Of a DNA stretch of 64,000 nt, positions 1 through 11,880 are shown piece by piece. Location: positions 62,001 through 126,000 of the forward strand of contig CM074760.1 in assembly GCA_037355855.1 (NCBI GenBank), given 5' to 3'. The first letter of the stretch is position 1. Every line of letters starts with the position of its first letter. The position numbers and the translations under genes were made by a program. Source of the stretch: Pseudo-nitzschia pungens. Lineage: Eukaryota > Bacillariophyta > Bacillariophyceae > Bacillariales > Bacillariaceae. Under the pieces are notes generated by a model. It searched no databases. It was not told the DNA's origin and saw nothing but the letters and a program-made list of their open reading frames with translations.

Positions 1-2
1 AC

Positions 3-188
3 GCTTCCGAGATAATCAAGGACATGGACTTTGGCGTAAGCTCAGTTGCACTCAAACAGAACCCGAACGCCTGCAGGTATCTATCTCGTGACTGGATCGT
101 CGAGGCCATCACGCTGACTCCTCTTGCTACGAAAGACCACCAACACCAACAGAAACACCACCAACACCAGAGACGGGCGTTGATTTAG
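3..188 (+). CDS. Possible 3' end of a gene cut by the left window edge
   Basis: A reading frame is open from the first bases of the window to a TAG at 186-188. It gives 61 residues, the first half of which looks protein-like (it contains DMDFGVSSVAL and SRDWIVEA) while the second half is His/Gln-rich. I recognise no domain. A frame this long can occur by chance, and there is no start codon or upstream context to test it. The opposite strand also has a short open frame here that looks less protein-like. Treat it as a weak candidate for the last exon of a gene lying to the left. Confidence 0.25.
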   Translation, partial: ASEIIKDMDFGVSSVALKQNPNACRYLSRDWIVEAITLTPLATKDHQHQQKHHQHQRRALI

Positions 189-2846
189 AACGGAATTGTA
201 CGGCACGTTTTGCCAATTCGTGCCATTCCACGCCTCGACACTAATCGCTGTCGTTATCGATCGCATGGGTCGATAGTTCCGTTCGTTTGTTGCTGTTGTT
301 GTTGCTGCCTGCAAACAACGCCGGGAATGGACTGACGGTCAGACCACCTACTGCTCGGATGGCATGCACCCTGATTTCCCACGGATGCGTTATGGTGCTG
401 GGACGGAAGTCGAGGACCTCAAAACCCGAGGAGTTCGACTCTGTGCACTTCTAACAATACATTTTTGAAACCACATTGCACACCACATCGTGCTAAAGTA
501 AAGAATAGTAGTAATTTTCTACTTTTAAACCAATAAGCACCAGAAAGAATGATACGAGTTACAGCAGCATGTAGCTCTGGGACAGATCCCTCCTACACGA
601 CTGGTACACAGCACCCTCTCCACCAAGAACATCATCCCCATACTACTACTCCTGTAACAACATACTACTAGCTCTGGTGGATTTATCTCACACATCAGCC
701 GAGGACAAGAACAAGTTCTAGGCAGTGGTGCACCATCATGCAGGACATTTGCTTCTTACTTTTTTGGGCATGGTCATGACGTAAACAGCGCTGGTGCTGG
801 TGAAGATCACAAGTCCAATACGAAGTGGAAGTGAGTTCAATGTATCGCACAAAGAACGCAACAGATAAGAATCATACTGGTACCTGTAGGACTGCTACTA
901 GTACAGTATACAACTTTTTGTTCTCTACATCAATTTTCCCAGCTTGTTACCACTAACATGTTGCTATGTTTGGCAACCAACCAGTCTATTCATTGTACTA
1001 CCAATTATCTAGTACAGTGCAAGAAATAATAATAGTAAATACTGTTGATACGTACTACTAGTAGCAGTAGTGTTCTGCTTGCTGCAGAGAGGATGGTAAT
1101 TAGTAAGGATACCTGTAGTGAGGAGTTACGAGCTTCTTGTACTGCTGCTGCTACTGCTACTACTAGTACTAGTATGATTGACGGAACGACTACTACTACT
1201 AGTAGCAGTAATAGTAGCAGTAAGGTTTACTAGGAAATCGTGCACCGTGCTCATGCTGGATGGAAATTGATTGATTGAAATAAAAAATATAATACGAAGC
1301 CTTTTTGTACGTAGTAATAAAAGTATTGATGTTCTTGTTGCAAAGACATGAGGTATGAGGTCTTATTTCATTGTTGCGAAGCACAGTTTCTTACTACGGT
1401 AAAACCTTAGTGGTAATCGTATTATTTTTTGATTGATGGGTCATCATCAGAGTTCGGAAACTTACATCAGTCAATTCTCTTGGGTGGTTGGATCGGTATT
1501 ACCGCACGGTACAATCGCCGGGTGTGCAGAGGACCAAACCGAACTTTCGAGCTTTGGTACAGGTACCGGAAACGGAATAAGTCGTTCGTTCGTTCGATAA
1601 GTTACGGAAGCTCGGAACGGTGCTTCCATGTGGTTCTTTCGAACTTTCTCCTACCGGTACACGTAATTACCGCATGTTCGACACTCCTTCGGATGGGACG
1701 TGTCAACATTCAACATCTCCGTCGCCTTCGATGTTCTTGCGAGAGCTCGAATACGGTACTTACTCCTGCTGTAGCCAATCAGATCGAACCACCGTTGAAA
1801 TTGCATCTGGTGTCATTGGGCCAACAAGTGGTCGGACACGACAGACACAGTCACAGACACACGGAGACACTTACTTCGACTCTCACAGAAAAAAAACAGA
1901 CGCACAAAGTTCCCCACCCGCCTGTCTGTCTGCTCCGAACAACACGAGTTTCGACAAATTCCTGCCTTACCGTACACTACGAGTAACATTACCGGTACGT
2001 GCGGTACGAGTAGATGTGATTTACTGTTTTTGGTTCTGCTGATGTTCAGTGTGGAGAAATTCTTAATTAAAAAAGGTTACTTGTGCGTTGGCCTTACTCG
2101 TACTTTATAAAAATACCGGTAGTTTACTCGTCGCTGATGGGTTCGCCAACTTTCATTTCATTCGTCCTGCGCATTCTCGAGAGTTTGAAACATTGCTTAC
2201 ACTGCAAGTAACTTAACCTTTTTTAAAATTAAGGCTTTACTTGTAGTAGTAAGATACTCGTACCGTACGCAAATACTACTACTTTTTGGTAAGGTAACCT
2301 TAGTCGTCCCTTCCAGTACTCCGCAATGCGCTCATAACCTGATACTATTACAACTGCCATAGATTGAGGTCATTCCCTCTCACGCACATCGAACATAGTA
2401 CGTAATAAGACTACGCAAACGGCGAGCCAGCGAGTTTGCTCCATATCGTAATGACGGGCAGAGAATACTTGAAGAAGCATTCGGATTTTTTTGCAATTCC
2501 ATGGCTGGGTTCTTCCCGTAGATTATTCGTGAAACTACAAAATACCGCAGCCTCCAAAGGCATGGAATTTATTGGCGACCTCGCAGATTTTAGAACTAAG
2601 GTCTTACCTACACAAGCAAACTTGAGTCAATCCTTCACAAAATTATTGCATCCAACAACCATAATCTTACCGTAAGCTATACCGGTAAAGACTTGGAAGA
2701 ACAACGCACTATTACAAGCAGTTGTAGCATTATTTGTGATTTAACACGAATTCGCCAGACTCCCATCAATTCTCACAAACAACAATTGGACGTATCAATA
2801 ACAACTACGTAGTGTACTAGTAACAATACCGAGAGCAACATTCACA
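189..2846. other. Gene-free spacer
   Basis: No coding frame here looks like a protein. The stretch is AT-rich and contains many short words built from CTACTAGTA, for example near 1055-1215, and microsatellite-like ACGA/TACG text. Two overlapping frames at 1429-2042 are open but have no protein-like composition. Confidence 0.5.
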
Positions 2847-3532
2847 ATGATCGATACCGCATCTTCGACCTTTACAGAATTTCCCCTCTTTGGGACCCAC
2901 CCGTCGTCGTCGTCGTCTTCCTCGCCGTCCTGCTCGATGGAAGCGATTGTGATCCAACGACCGCTCTACACGGAGTCGTACTCCTGGTCGGATTTCCCTA
3001 TGGTGGTACAGGAAGATGAAACATCGTCGTCTTCCTGCTTCAACAACAACAGCAACAACTACATCTACAGCAACAACTACAACTGCCACAGCGACTACGA
3101 GTTTGGACGAATGCGAAGGGACGATTCGTTTTCTTCCTCCTCCTCCTCGCTCTACTCCACCTCTTCCCTGTCCTCGTTGGACTCGTCGCTGTCGACGGCA
3201 TCGTTGTCGTCCCAGGCATGCTCCTCCCCCGCAAGCCACAAGGCCTCCCAACAGCAACAGCAACCATCGAGGAGGAACGTGCGATTCGCTCCCTCGATGG
3301 GGGTCCGCACCTACTCGTTGGTGCTGGGGGACCATCCGCTCTGCGGGGACGGCCTCGCGATCGAGCACGGTTGGGACTACAACGAGGAACAGAAAGAGAG
3401 AAGCGATCCTATCTGTCGCGCAAGCAGTTGCTGTTGGACGTTGCCGGGTGCACCAAAGAAGAACTCGACCAACGAACCGAACAATTGCGAGAGGAACGAA
3501 ACCGACATCACCCCCAACGGATGCAGCTTTGA
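2847..3532 (+). CDS. Protein of the VRF...GDHP...GW motif family, with an apparent frameshift
   Basis: The ATG at 2847 opens a Ser- and Asn-rich N-terminal half with long Ser tracts and a short polyQ run (QQQQQ). A conserved-looking core follows at residues about 144-180, containing NVRFAPSMGVRTYSLVLGDH and then a GW-DYNEE segment. I associate this V-F...VR-Y...GD-P...GW pattern with an expanded family of unknown function in diatoms; that is from memory. In the starting frame the text after the core is not protein-like and ends at 3554. In another forward frame the DNA continues with SRKQLLLDVAGCTKEELDQR and stops at 3532, which is what I would expect after the core. The frame change falls at about 3385-3405 in an AG-rich run with no GT donor, so it is not an intron. 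It may be an assembly indel, a damaged gene or recoding. Confidence 0.65.
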
Positions 3533-3554
3533 ACGAAAAATCATAAACGCATAA

Positions 3555-6221
3555 GCATGCATTCATACATATATATATACACACACACACACACATACAC
3601 GAGGGACGCTACGCATACATGCTTCGTACGCTACAAATCATCATTGCCACCAATTCATTGTAAGATTACAAGACGCTGCTAAGTTGCGACTCAACGCAAC
3701 TTGTACAATCTACCGCAAACAACAACAGAAAAGAAAAAACAAGCAAATAATAAATTCAGCTACCATTATAACATAAACCACACTTTGTCAAACTCAAAGT
3801 TCGAAGTTGATTTTGCGAGTATCATAATCTTATCCATTACGCTTTCAACACAGCTGTACCGGTATGGCAAGAGTAACGGATGCCTTGGATGACATAAGCT
3901 AGTCGAGATGCTGTTCCACCGTTACGCTACCGGTACGATAGCAACAGATGACCATCGTTCGGGAAACAATTGATTGGGAACTACCAGTAAAATTACTTCT
4001 AAAATTCACCAGAGCCTAAGATTACTAGTACGAGTCTTGTACGGTACCGGTAAGATTAATTACCTAGGTCACTGAGATTATTATTTATTTTTCCTTTCTG
4101 TTCGGTTCGTTACGGACTGAACACAAGGTCCAATAGCATTACGTCTTTTTTCTCAAATTGTTTGGTATCACCGGTAATTAATTATTGTTCTGATAGTTAT
4201 TTCCAAGTTCCGACAAACGCACGCACGTTCCGTTCCCAACACCAAAAATAAAAGGCAACCATTGGATGCTCTCGATTTCTTTCAATCGTGTCCTCACCAA
4301 AAACGACGCAATGCTTGGCTGCTCCGTGCTTGTCCGTTTGGCGCCGTCCTCCGAGAGGGAGAAAGAACGAGGAATGCGTTGTGCATTGTTCCGCAGAACT
4401 ACCGGATGCGTTGGGATAGAATTCATCCATCAACAAAAGAACAGTGTGCCGTGCGTAATTACCAGGTACTCCAACGAGTCAGAGTACGGTACGTACATAA
4501 CCCTACGGTAATATATTCGTCGTCGTGATGATCGAGAAGGCATTGCAATTGCGCGGATAAGATTACGGTAACCTTGCTTGTGCGTTAACTTACGTAACTT
4601 GCGGAAATGAATGAATGAATCATCGGCAGGTTGCGATACGGCACAACCCTCCAATCGGATCGGACCGAGTCACTCACAACGTGCGTGGCGATTTCATCTT
4701 CCGTCTCTTTGGCGATCTTTCATTGCAAGGTTCTGGTTTCTAAGGAGTCGATGCAGGGAAGACGGGTTGTCACATACCATAGACTCCGAGGTGTTTGGTG
4801 GCGATTGGCCAAGTGGCAGCTGCTGAGCGTTTGGGAAACCAATCATCCTTCCTCGATGTCGCCACGTGGATCGTAAAACAACCCTGTGCTCGGTATGTAT
4901 TGGCTTCGTTCGTTTGTTCTTCGTGGAAGAATCCATTATGCCTCCTGCGATTGTAGTGCGGCATGAAGCAGGGCCTATCTTGAAGTGTCACCCCGACTGT
5001 GTTGACGAAAAACATCATCGCAAAAGTGCGTTCTGTAGGAAGATGTAATTTACGGCACGTAAGGTTACGGTAAGGTTACCGTAACCTTACACTCGTATCC
5101 CAATCAGAACAGAAATTAAGGTTACTTGTCATACGGTAATTACCAAGCAATTGTATGTACCCGTACCGTAAACCTTACCATGTCTGACCGACCATGTACC
5201 GCAGGCACTACAGGTAACCTTAACCTCACCGTACTACGTAATTCTTCTCAGCTGTCCCCTTCACGATTTTATTGTTGTTCAGTCGGGACTTGAGGGCATT
5301 CTGACCTTCTGGTGGTAGAATTTTCTACACGGCTCTACAGAGCAGCTCCTAGGCAACTCGTCGAGAAATAATCTCTCCAATATCGTTCGTTCTACACTAC
5401 CGTACTTAATTCTACATGATAATTATGTTGCGAGTTCTGATCGGGATGTACTAAGGATGAATCCCTAGTGAATAGTGACTAAACCCTCACTCTTATTGTA
5501 ATACATCCGTTTATCGAAAGAAGGACGAGCACACAGACATTTCGCAGGTTATGACGAGGACCTAAACCTCTAATACTCATCACCCACACCCCCTCCTCAT
5601 CTTCCATAACAGACCAGTTTACTGTTACTCTTCAATCCGATGAGGTTTTCATTCTCGATTTATTGCAACAATTTTAGGGTAACTGCTGGTGGTACTAGTA
5701 ATTGTACGATAGGTACGTATGTTTTGCGTAGCTATGATGTGCTCTATGGCCGACACTGCTGGTGCTGGTGGTAATACTATTGAATTCGAGTCATACGGTG
5801 CAAGCACCACCAGTACTGACCAGTACTAAGGTTAACACCATTACAACCATCCTCCTTCGTACTCGCATATTCAGCAAGATGCAGGGTTGAACTTTCGTAT
5901 CTGTGTCGGTGCTAATCAATAAGGGAATTAAAAACTAGTAGTACCGTAAAGGTAGTACCTTGTACCACAAGAACTTATTATGAAAAACCAACGCAACTAT
6001 CAAAAACACTCCCACAGGACATGGACCAAAAAAAAGGCTGCTGCGGGAACTTATTTTTTTCTCCCGCATGCTGTAGGAGCGTTTTTGTTCCTTGCGGGAC
6101 TGTTTTTGTTAGTTGCGGGAGCGTTTTCGTTAGTTTTGAGGAAGCGTTCTTGTAGATTGTACGTAGTAGTAGCTACTAGTAGTAGTTTTTGCTCTTACCG
6201 TAGACTCAATATTGTTACTAT
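3555..6221. other. Gene-free spacer
   Basis: I see no supported gene. There is a TA/CA dinucleotide tract around 3570-3597, GAATGAAT tetranucleotides near 4608-4620, and a cluster of three copies of the dispersed 10-mer GTAAGGTTAC or its complement at 5059-5068, 5070-5079 and 5081-5090. Short open frames at 4178-5048 overlap each other on both strands and look random. Confidence 0.5.
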
Positions 6222-6241
6222 TACGTCTGATAACTGATTTT
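6222..6241 (+). repeat. Left terminal inverted repeat, copy 1
   Basis: The sequence TACGTCTGATAACTGATTTT pairs with the right end at 12763-12782 with one mismatch (G/A at position 8). Just inside, at 6280-6296, lies a perfect inverted repeat GGTCAAA-ATA-TTTGACC. Confidence 0.85.
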
Positions 6242-6370
6242 AGACGTGGGTCAAAAATTTTCGTGCCGGGTCCTTTTGGGGTCAAAATATTTGACCAAAG
6301 GATTGTCCCCCGGCTTCATTTTTTCAGTCCCGTACCATATATATTTTACAGCCTATGCCAATTATTTTTA

Positions 6371-6650
6371 GAGGCAACGCCCATAAATTTTCGAGGCAAC
6401 GCTCATAAATTTTCGAGGCAACGCCCATAAATTTTCGAGGCAACGCCCATAAATTTTCGAGGCAAGCCCCATTACTTTTCGAGGCAACGCCCATTAATTT
6501 TCGAGGCAACGCCCATGAATTTTCGAGGCAATGCCCATTAATTTTCGAGGCAACGCCCATAAATTTTTGAGGCAACGCCCATCATTTCTAGAGGCAACGC
6601 CCATCATTTTTAGAGGCAACGCCCATCGTTTCTAGAGGCAACGCCCATTA
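6371..6650 (+). repeat. 22 bp minisatellite, copy 1
   Basis: Thirteen units of 22 bp (GAGGCAACGCCCATAAATTT plus TC) run head to tail without a length change; the last is partial. Variation is mostly in the AT half (ATAAATTTTC, ATTAATTTTC, ATCATTTCTA). Confidence 0.9.
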
Positions 6651-6734
6651 TCACATGATAATAATGTTACACTATTATTGATGTTACGAACCACTAGTAT
6701 TCTGACTAATACCAAATACTGTATTGGTACAAAA

Positions 6735-7640
6735 TGGATTTCAGTTGCCGTCGTATTGAACTTAAGTTGCCGTCGCATCCTATTTCAGTTCCCCGTCGCA
6801 TTGTATTATCCTATTTCAATTGCTGTTGGATTGTATTGCCGTTGGATTGTATTGCCATCGCATCCTATTTCAGTTCCCCGTCGCATTGTATTATCCTATT
6901 TCAATTGCCGTCGGATTGTATTGCCGTCGGATTGTATTTCAGTTCCCCGTCGTGTTCCCGTCGCATCCTTGCATCGTATTTCAGCAGTTGCCGTCGGATT
7001 GTATTTCAGTCCCCGTCGGATTGTATTTGAGCAGTTGCCGTCGCATCGTATTTCAGTTCCCGTCGGATTTTATTTCAGTTCCCCGTCGCATTGTATTTCA
7101 GTTGCGTTTTGTGTATTCTTCCCTACGAGGAGCAAGCAGGCAATTTCATGCATGGTTAGAAGTGAACTCCGTGATCAATACCCCCGATCTTGATGCAGTT
7201 CACTCACCGTCGCATTGTATTTCAGCAGTTGCCGTCGGATTTTATTTCAGTTCCCCGTCGCATCATTGTATTTCAGTTGCGTTCTGTGTATTCTTTCCTA
7301 CGAGGACCAAGCAGGCAATTACATGCATGGTTAGAAGATGCAGTTCACTCACCGTCGCATTGTATTTCAGCAGTTGCCGTCGGATTGTATTTCAGCAGTT
7401 GCCGTCGCATCGTATTTCAGTTCCCATCGCATCATTGTATTTAAGTTCCCGTCGCATCATTGTATTTCAGTTGCGTTCTGTGTATTCTTCCCTACGAGGA
7501 CCAAGCAGGCAATTACATGCATGGTTAGAAGTGAACTCCATGATCAATACCCCCGATCTTGATGCAGTTCACTCACCGTTGCATTGTATTTCAGCAGTTG
7601 CTGTCGGATTGTAATTCAGTTGCCGTCGGATTGCACCCAA
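6735..7640 (+). repeat. Degenerate ~20 bp array with a higher-order repeat, copy 1
   Basis: The region is built from variants of CCGTCGCATTGTATTTCAGT. Superimposed is a longer block starting GTTGCGTT at 7101, 7276 and 7470 (spacings 175 and 194 bp), which includes a conserved stretch running from TACGAGGA through CAAGCAGGCAATT to CATGCATGGTTAGAAG. Open frames here translate to Ile/Ser/Val/Arg-rich repeats (SHRISVPRRIV-like) and are most simply by-products of the repeat. Confidence 0.85.
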
Positions 7641-7963
7641 AATTATGTGAAGTTTGGCACACGCATTTATGTGCTTTTTCTGTACGTGCTTTTTCGGTTT
7701 TGGTGCATACCAAGTACAAAGCACTACTGTATTTACTACAGAACTACTCGTGATTACTACAAGCCTGCCCTCACCCACTTCGAGCCCACCCCGCCGCGCC
7801 ATAATTTCTGACTACATTTATGTAAGGTTACTCCCAATGGAAAAAGGACAGACGGAGCGGAAAAAGGACTAATCAATACACAAACAGTAGTAACTACAGT
7901 ACTAAACTATTTTAAATGACTTATCTACATTACTATTTTGGACATTTCCACCATTCCAGCGCG

Positions 7964-9888
7964 GATTCCAGTGTGAATATTCCTCATACTGTGCATGAGC
8001 AAGAGTATTCAAAAAGAAGTATTCCATAATCATTGAACGTTTGGATGTCACCACTGAATAATTAATATTTGGCCCAGTACTGTAGAATTTACTAGAAAAT
8101 ACTGTAAAATCACATATCTGAATGAATCTGGCCAATAGTTGTGTGATTCCAGTGTGAATATTCCTCATCCTATGCATGGGCAAGAGTATTCAAAAAGAAG
8201 TATTCAAAAATCACCAATTATTTGGGTGTCACCACTGAATAATTAATATTTGGCCCAGTACTGCGGAATTTACTAGAAAAAAGTACCAAATCAAATATCT
8301 GAATGAATCTGGCCAATATTTGTGTGATTCCAGTGTGAATATTCCTCATCCTATGCATGGGCAAGAGTATGCAAAAAGAAGTATTCAAAAATCACCAATT
8401 ATTTGGGTGTCACCACTGAATAATTAATATTTGGCCCAGTACTGCGGAATTTACTAGAAAAAAGTACCAAATCAAATATCTGAATGAATCTGGCAAATAT
8501 TTGTGTGATTCCAGTGTGAATATTCCTCATCCTATGCATGGGCAAGAGTATGCAAAAAGAAGTATTCAAAAATCACCAATAATTTGGATGTCACCACTGA
8601 ATAATTAATATTTATTCCACTACTGCGGAATTCACTAGAAAAAAGTACCAAATCAAATATCTGAATGAATCTGGCAAATATTTGTGTGATTCCAGTGTGA
8701 ATATTCCTCATCCTATGCATGGGCAAGAGTATGCAAAAAGAAGTATTCAAAAATCACCTATATTTTGAATGTCACCACTGAATAATTAATATTTGGTTAA
8801 CTACTGCGGAATTTACTACTAGAAAAAAGTACCAAATCACATATCTGAATGAATCTGGCAAATATTTCTGTGATTCCAGTGTGAATATTCCTCATACTGT
8901 GCATGGGCAAGAGTATGCAAAAAGAAGTATTCAGAAATCACCTATATTTTGAATGTCACCACTGAATAATTAATATTTGGTTAACTACTGCGGAATTTAC
9001 TACTAGAAAAAAGTACCAAATCACATATCTGAATGAATCTGGCAAATATTTCTGTGATTCCAGTGTGAATATTCCTCATCCTATGCATGGGCAAGAGTAT
9101 TCAAAAAGAAGTATTCAAAAATCACCAATAATTTGGATGTCACCACTGAATAATTAATATTTGGTCCACTACTGCGGAATTTACTAGAAAAAAGTACCAA
9201 ATCACATATCAGAATGAATCTGGCCAATGTTTGTGTGATTCCAGTGTGAATACTTCTCATCCTGTGCATGGGGAAGAGTATGCAAAAAGAAGTATTCAAA
9301 AATCACCTATATTTTGAATGTCGCCACTGAATAATTAATATTTGGCCCAGTACTGCGGAATTTACTAGAAAAAAGTACCAGATCACATATCTGAATGAAT
9401 CTGGCCAATCATTGTGTGATTCCAGTGTGAATATTCCTCATCCTGTGCATGGGGAAGAGTATTCAAAAAGAAGTATTCAAAAATCACCTATATTTTGAAT
9501 GTCGCCACTGAATAATTAATATTTGGCCCAGTACTGCGGAATTTACTAGAAAAAAGTACCAGATCACATATCTGAATGAATCTGGCCAATCTTTGTGTGA
9601 TTCCAGTGTGAATATTCCTCATCCTGTGCATGGGGAAGAGTATTCAAAAAGAAGTATTCAAAAATCACCTATATTTTGAATGTCGCCACTGAATAATTAA
9701 TATTTGGCCCAGTACTGCGGAATTTACTAGAAAAAAGTACCAGCAGATCACATATTTGAATGAATCTGGCCAATGTTTGTGTGATTCCAGTGTGAATATT
9801 CCTCATCCTGTGCATGGGCAAGAGTATTCAAAAAGAAGTATTCAAAAATCACCAATAGTATGGATGTCACCATTGAATAACTGAATAG
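7964..9888 (+). repeat. 181 bp satellite array, copy 1 (about 10.5 units)
   Basis: The landmark GATTCCAGTGTGAATA recurs at 7964, 8145, 8326, 8507, 8688, 8872, 9056, 9237, 9418, 9599 and 9783. Spacing is 181 bp, or 184 bp in three units that carry an extra triplet (ACT or CAG). Units share CACTGAATAATTAATATTTG, CTGCGGAATTTACTAG and GAAGTATTCAAAAATCACC and differ at scattered bases. The last unit is truncated and diverges after about 9880. I see no coding potential beyond short minus-strand frames that repeat from unit to unit. Confidence 0.95.
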
Positions 9889-9957
9889 CTCACTTATTCT
9901 GACATGTGGTTCGCTGCAAAAATATTGCTATCGCATCGTGATGTAGCAAAACACATT

Positions 9958-10022
9958 TCCACCATGGGACTCGAACCAATGACACCACATTAGTGACATA
10001 CAGTGGTACCACTGTTACTGTC
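9958..10022 (-). other. tRNA-like sequence (pseudo-tRNA or SINE-type head), copy 1
   Basis: On the minus strand the text reads AGTAACAGTGGTACCACTGT, then about 20 bases, then GGTTCGAGTCCC. The last part is a perfect match to the internal B box / T-arm of tRNA genes, and CAGTGGTA resembles the D-arm A-box region. The T stem pairs at four of five positions. The anticodon arm is poor, the base at position 33 is not U, and no matching acceptor stem is visible. It is therefore tRNA-derived or tRNA-like, not a working tRNA gene. Confidence 0.45.
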
Positions 10023-10739
10023 TACTACTACTTGAACTGTGTTCTCTCTATCTTATAATGCTACTACCATCTCGGGGAAGGCTCATCCTGTATAATATGT
10101 ACCAACTGTACAATAACTACTATCCGGATACCGAAAAAGAAATTACTTCGTACCTTATTACTCGGTGTTCGCTGAGTCACTCCTCTCGTACAGTGTTTCC
10201 TCCCAGAATCACTCTTTTTTTTCACCTCACTTTTTTCAGGAATAACACAAAAACACAAATCACTGCTGTTTCGATTCACAATCCGACTTATTTTGAGCAG
10301 AGTTGCTTTATTGCACTCCGTCTTGTGAACGAAGAGAACCCCTACGGTAGGCTCTTGGCTCATTGTACTTTAGTCCTTAAATATCCTTGTCTGAAAAACG
10401 GAGAAGCACCTCTATGGCATGGACGAGAGATTGTTCGCTTGAAAGACATTGTTTGACTTGGCCCCCAAACGTCTTGAAATCAATCAATCTGCATCCATCG
10501 CCGGTAGGACTTCAACAGGCGCAAGTTCTTTGTTTTCGTGACGTAGGAGGAAGAAAAGAACACATCGGCAGCGGACATTCATCGGCAGCGGACATTGGGA
10601 CAGGTTGGTGCGGAGAGGGACGACGACAACAACGAACGGTACGATCGCTCCGGAGAGGGCCGACGGGGGTACGATCGCTACGATCGCTTCTAACAGGAGT
10701 TTCTTGTTGTTTTAACTTTCGCCTTTCCACAGAAAAACA

Positions 10740-10945
10740 ACCGATACGATTGCTGAAGAGGGGAACGACGAACGACCGATACGATTGCTGAAGAGGGGAA
10801 CGACCGATACGATTGTTGAAGAGGGGAACGACCGATACGATTGCTGAAGAGGGGAACGACCGATACGATTGCTGAAGAGGGGAACGACCGATACGATTGC
10901 TGAAGAGGGGAACGACCGATACGATTGCTGAAGAGGGGAACGACA
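10740..10945 (+). repeat. 28 bp minisatellite, copy 1
   Basis: Seven units of GACCGATACGATTGCTGAAG plus AGGGGAAC start at 10741, 10776, 10804, 10832, 10860, 10888 and 10916. All spacings are 28 bp except the first (35 bp), which holds an extra GAACGAC. Confidence 0.9.
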
Positions 10946-10984
10946 AGGAAAGACGGCGATAGTTCTTTAACAATATTCTCATGT

Positions 10985-11880
10985 ATTATCAACGCGTTTG
11001 TACTATCGACGCGTTTGTATTATCGACGCGTTGCTGCTTGCTGCTGCTTGCTGTCCCCCCTGTATTATCGACGCGTTGCTGCTGCTTGCTGTCCCCCCTG
11101 TATTGTCGACGCGTTGCTGCTTGCTGTCCCCCTTGTATTATCGACGTTGCTGCTGCTTGCTGTCCCCCTTGTATTATCGACGTTGCTGCTGCTTGCTGTC
11201 CCCCCTGTTTTTTTTTTCTACATAAATCCCTGTACAATTTGTACTGGAAAATCGAATTTTTTGATTGGCTCGTTAACTCTGCACCTCTATCTGCTTGCTG
11301 CTTGCTGTCCCCCCCCTGTATTATCGACGCGTTACTGCTGCTTGCTGCTTGCTGTCCCACCCCTGTGTTGTCGACGCGTTGCTGCTGCTTGCTGCTTGCT
11401 GCTTGCTGTCCCCCCCCTGTATTATCGACGCGTTGCTGCTGCTTGCTGCTTGCAGTCCCCCCCCCCTGTATTATCGACGCGTTGCTGCTGCTTGCTGCTT
11501 GCAGTCCCCCCCCCCTGTATTATCGACGCGTTGCTGCTGCTTGCTGCTTGCTGTCCCCCCCCTGTATTATCGACGCGTTACTGCTGCTTGCTGCTTGCTG
11601 TCCCACCCCTGTGTTGTCGACGCGTTGCTGCTGCTTGCTGCTTGCTGCTTGCTGTCCCCCCCCTGTATTATCGACGCGTTGCTGCTGCTTGCTGCTTGCA
11701 GTCCCCCCCCCCTGTATTATCGACGCGTTGCTGCTGCTTGCTGCTTGCTGCCCCCCCCCTGTATTATCGACGTGTTGCTGCTGCTTGCTGCTTGCAGTCC
11801 CCCCCCCCTGTATTATCGACGCGTTGCTGCTGCTTGCTGCTTGCTGCCCCCCCCCTGTATTATCGACGCGTTGCTGCTAC
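10985..11880 (+). repeat. GC-rich minisatellite with CTG-type and C-tract parts, copy 1
   Basis: Units of about 37-65 bp alternate TGTATTATCGACGCGTTGCT, a CTGCTTGCTG run and a run of 5-9 C. The array splits into two blocks around a unique spacer at 11215-11290, and the second block contains a further internal duplication. All three forward frames stay open for hundreds of codons (Leu/Ala/Cys/Pro-rich text), because no unit contains a stop in any forward frame. That is a property of the repeat and not evidence of a gene. Confidence 0.9.

Noticed and set aside
6678..7614. Open frames of 171-264 codons with Ile/Ser/Val/Arg repeats in the element
   Set aside because: They follow the ~20 bp array and switch frames with it; no domain or codon signal separates them from repeat by-products.
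7964..9888. CRISPR array
   Set aside because: The 181 bp units are wholly conserved head-to-tail repeats with no repeat/spacer alternation, in eukaryotic DNA.
10058..10456. 132-codon frame between the satellite and the 28 bp array
   Set aside because: It is present identically in both copies, but has no transposase motif or other recognisable domain, and the opposite strand is open as well.
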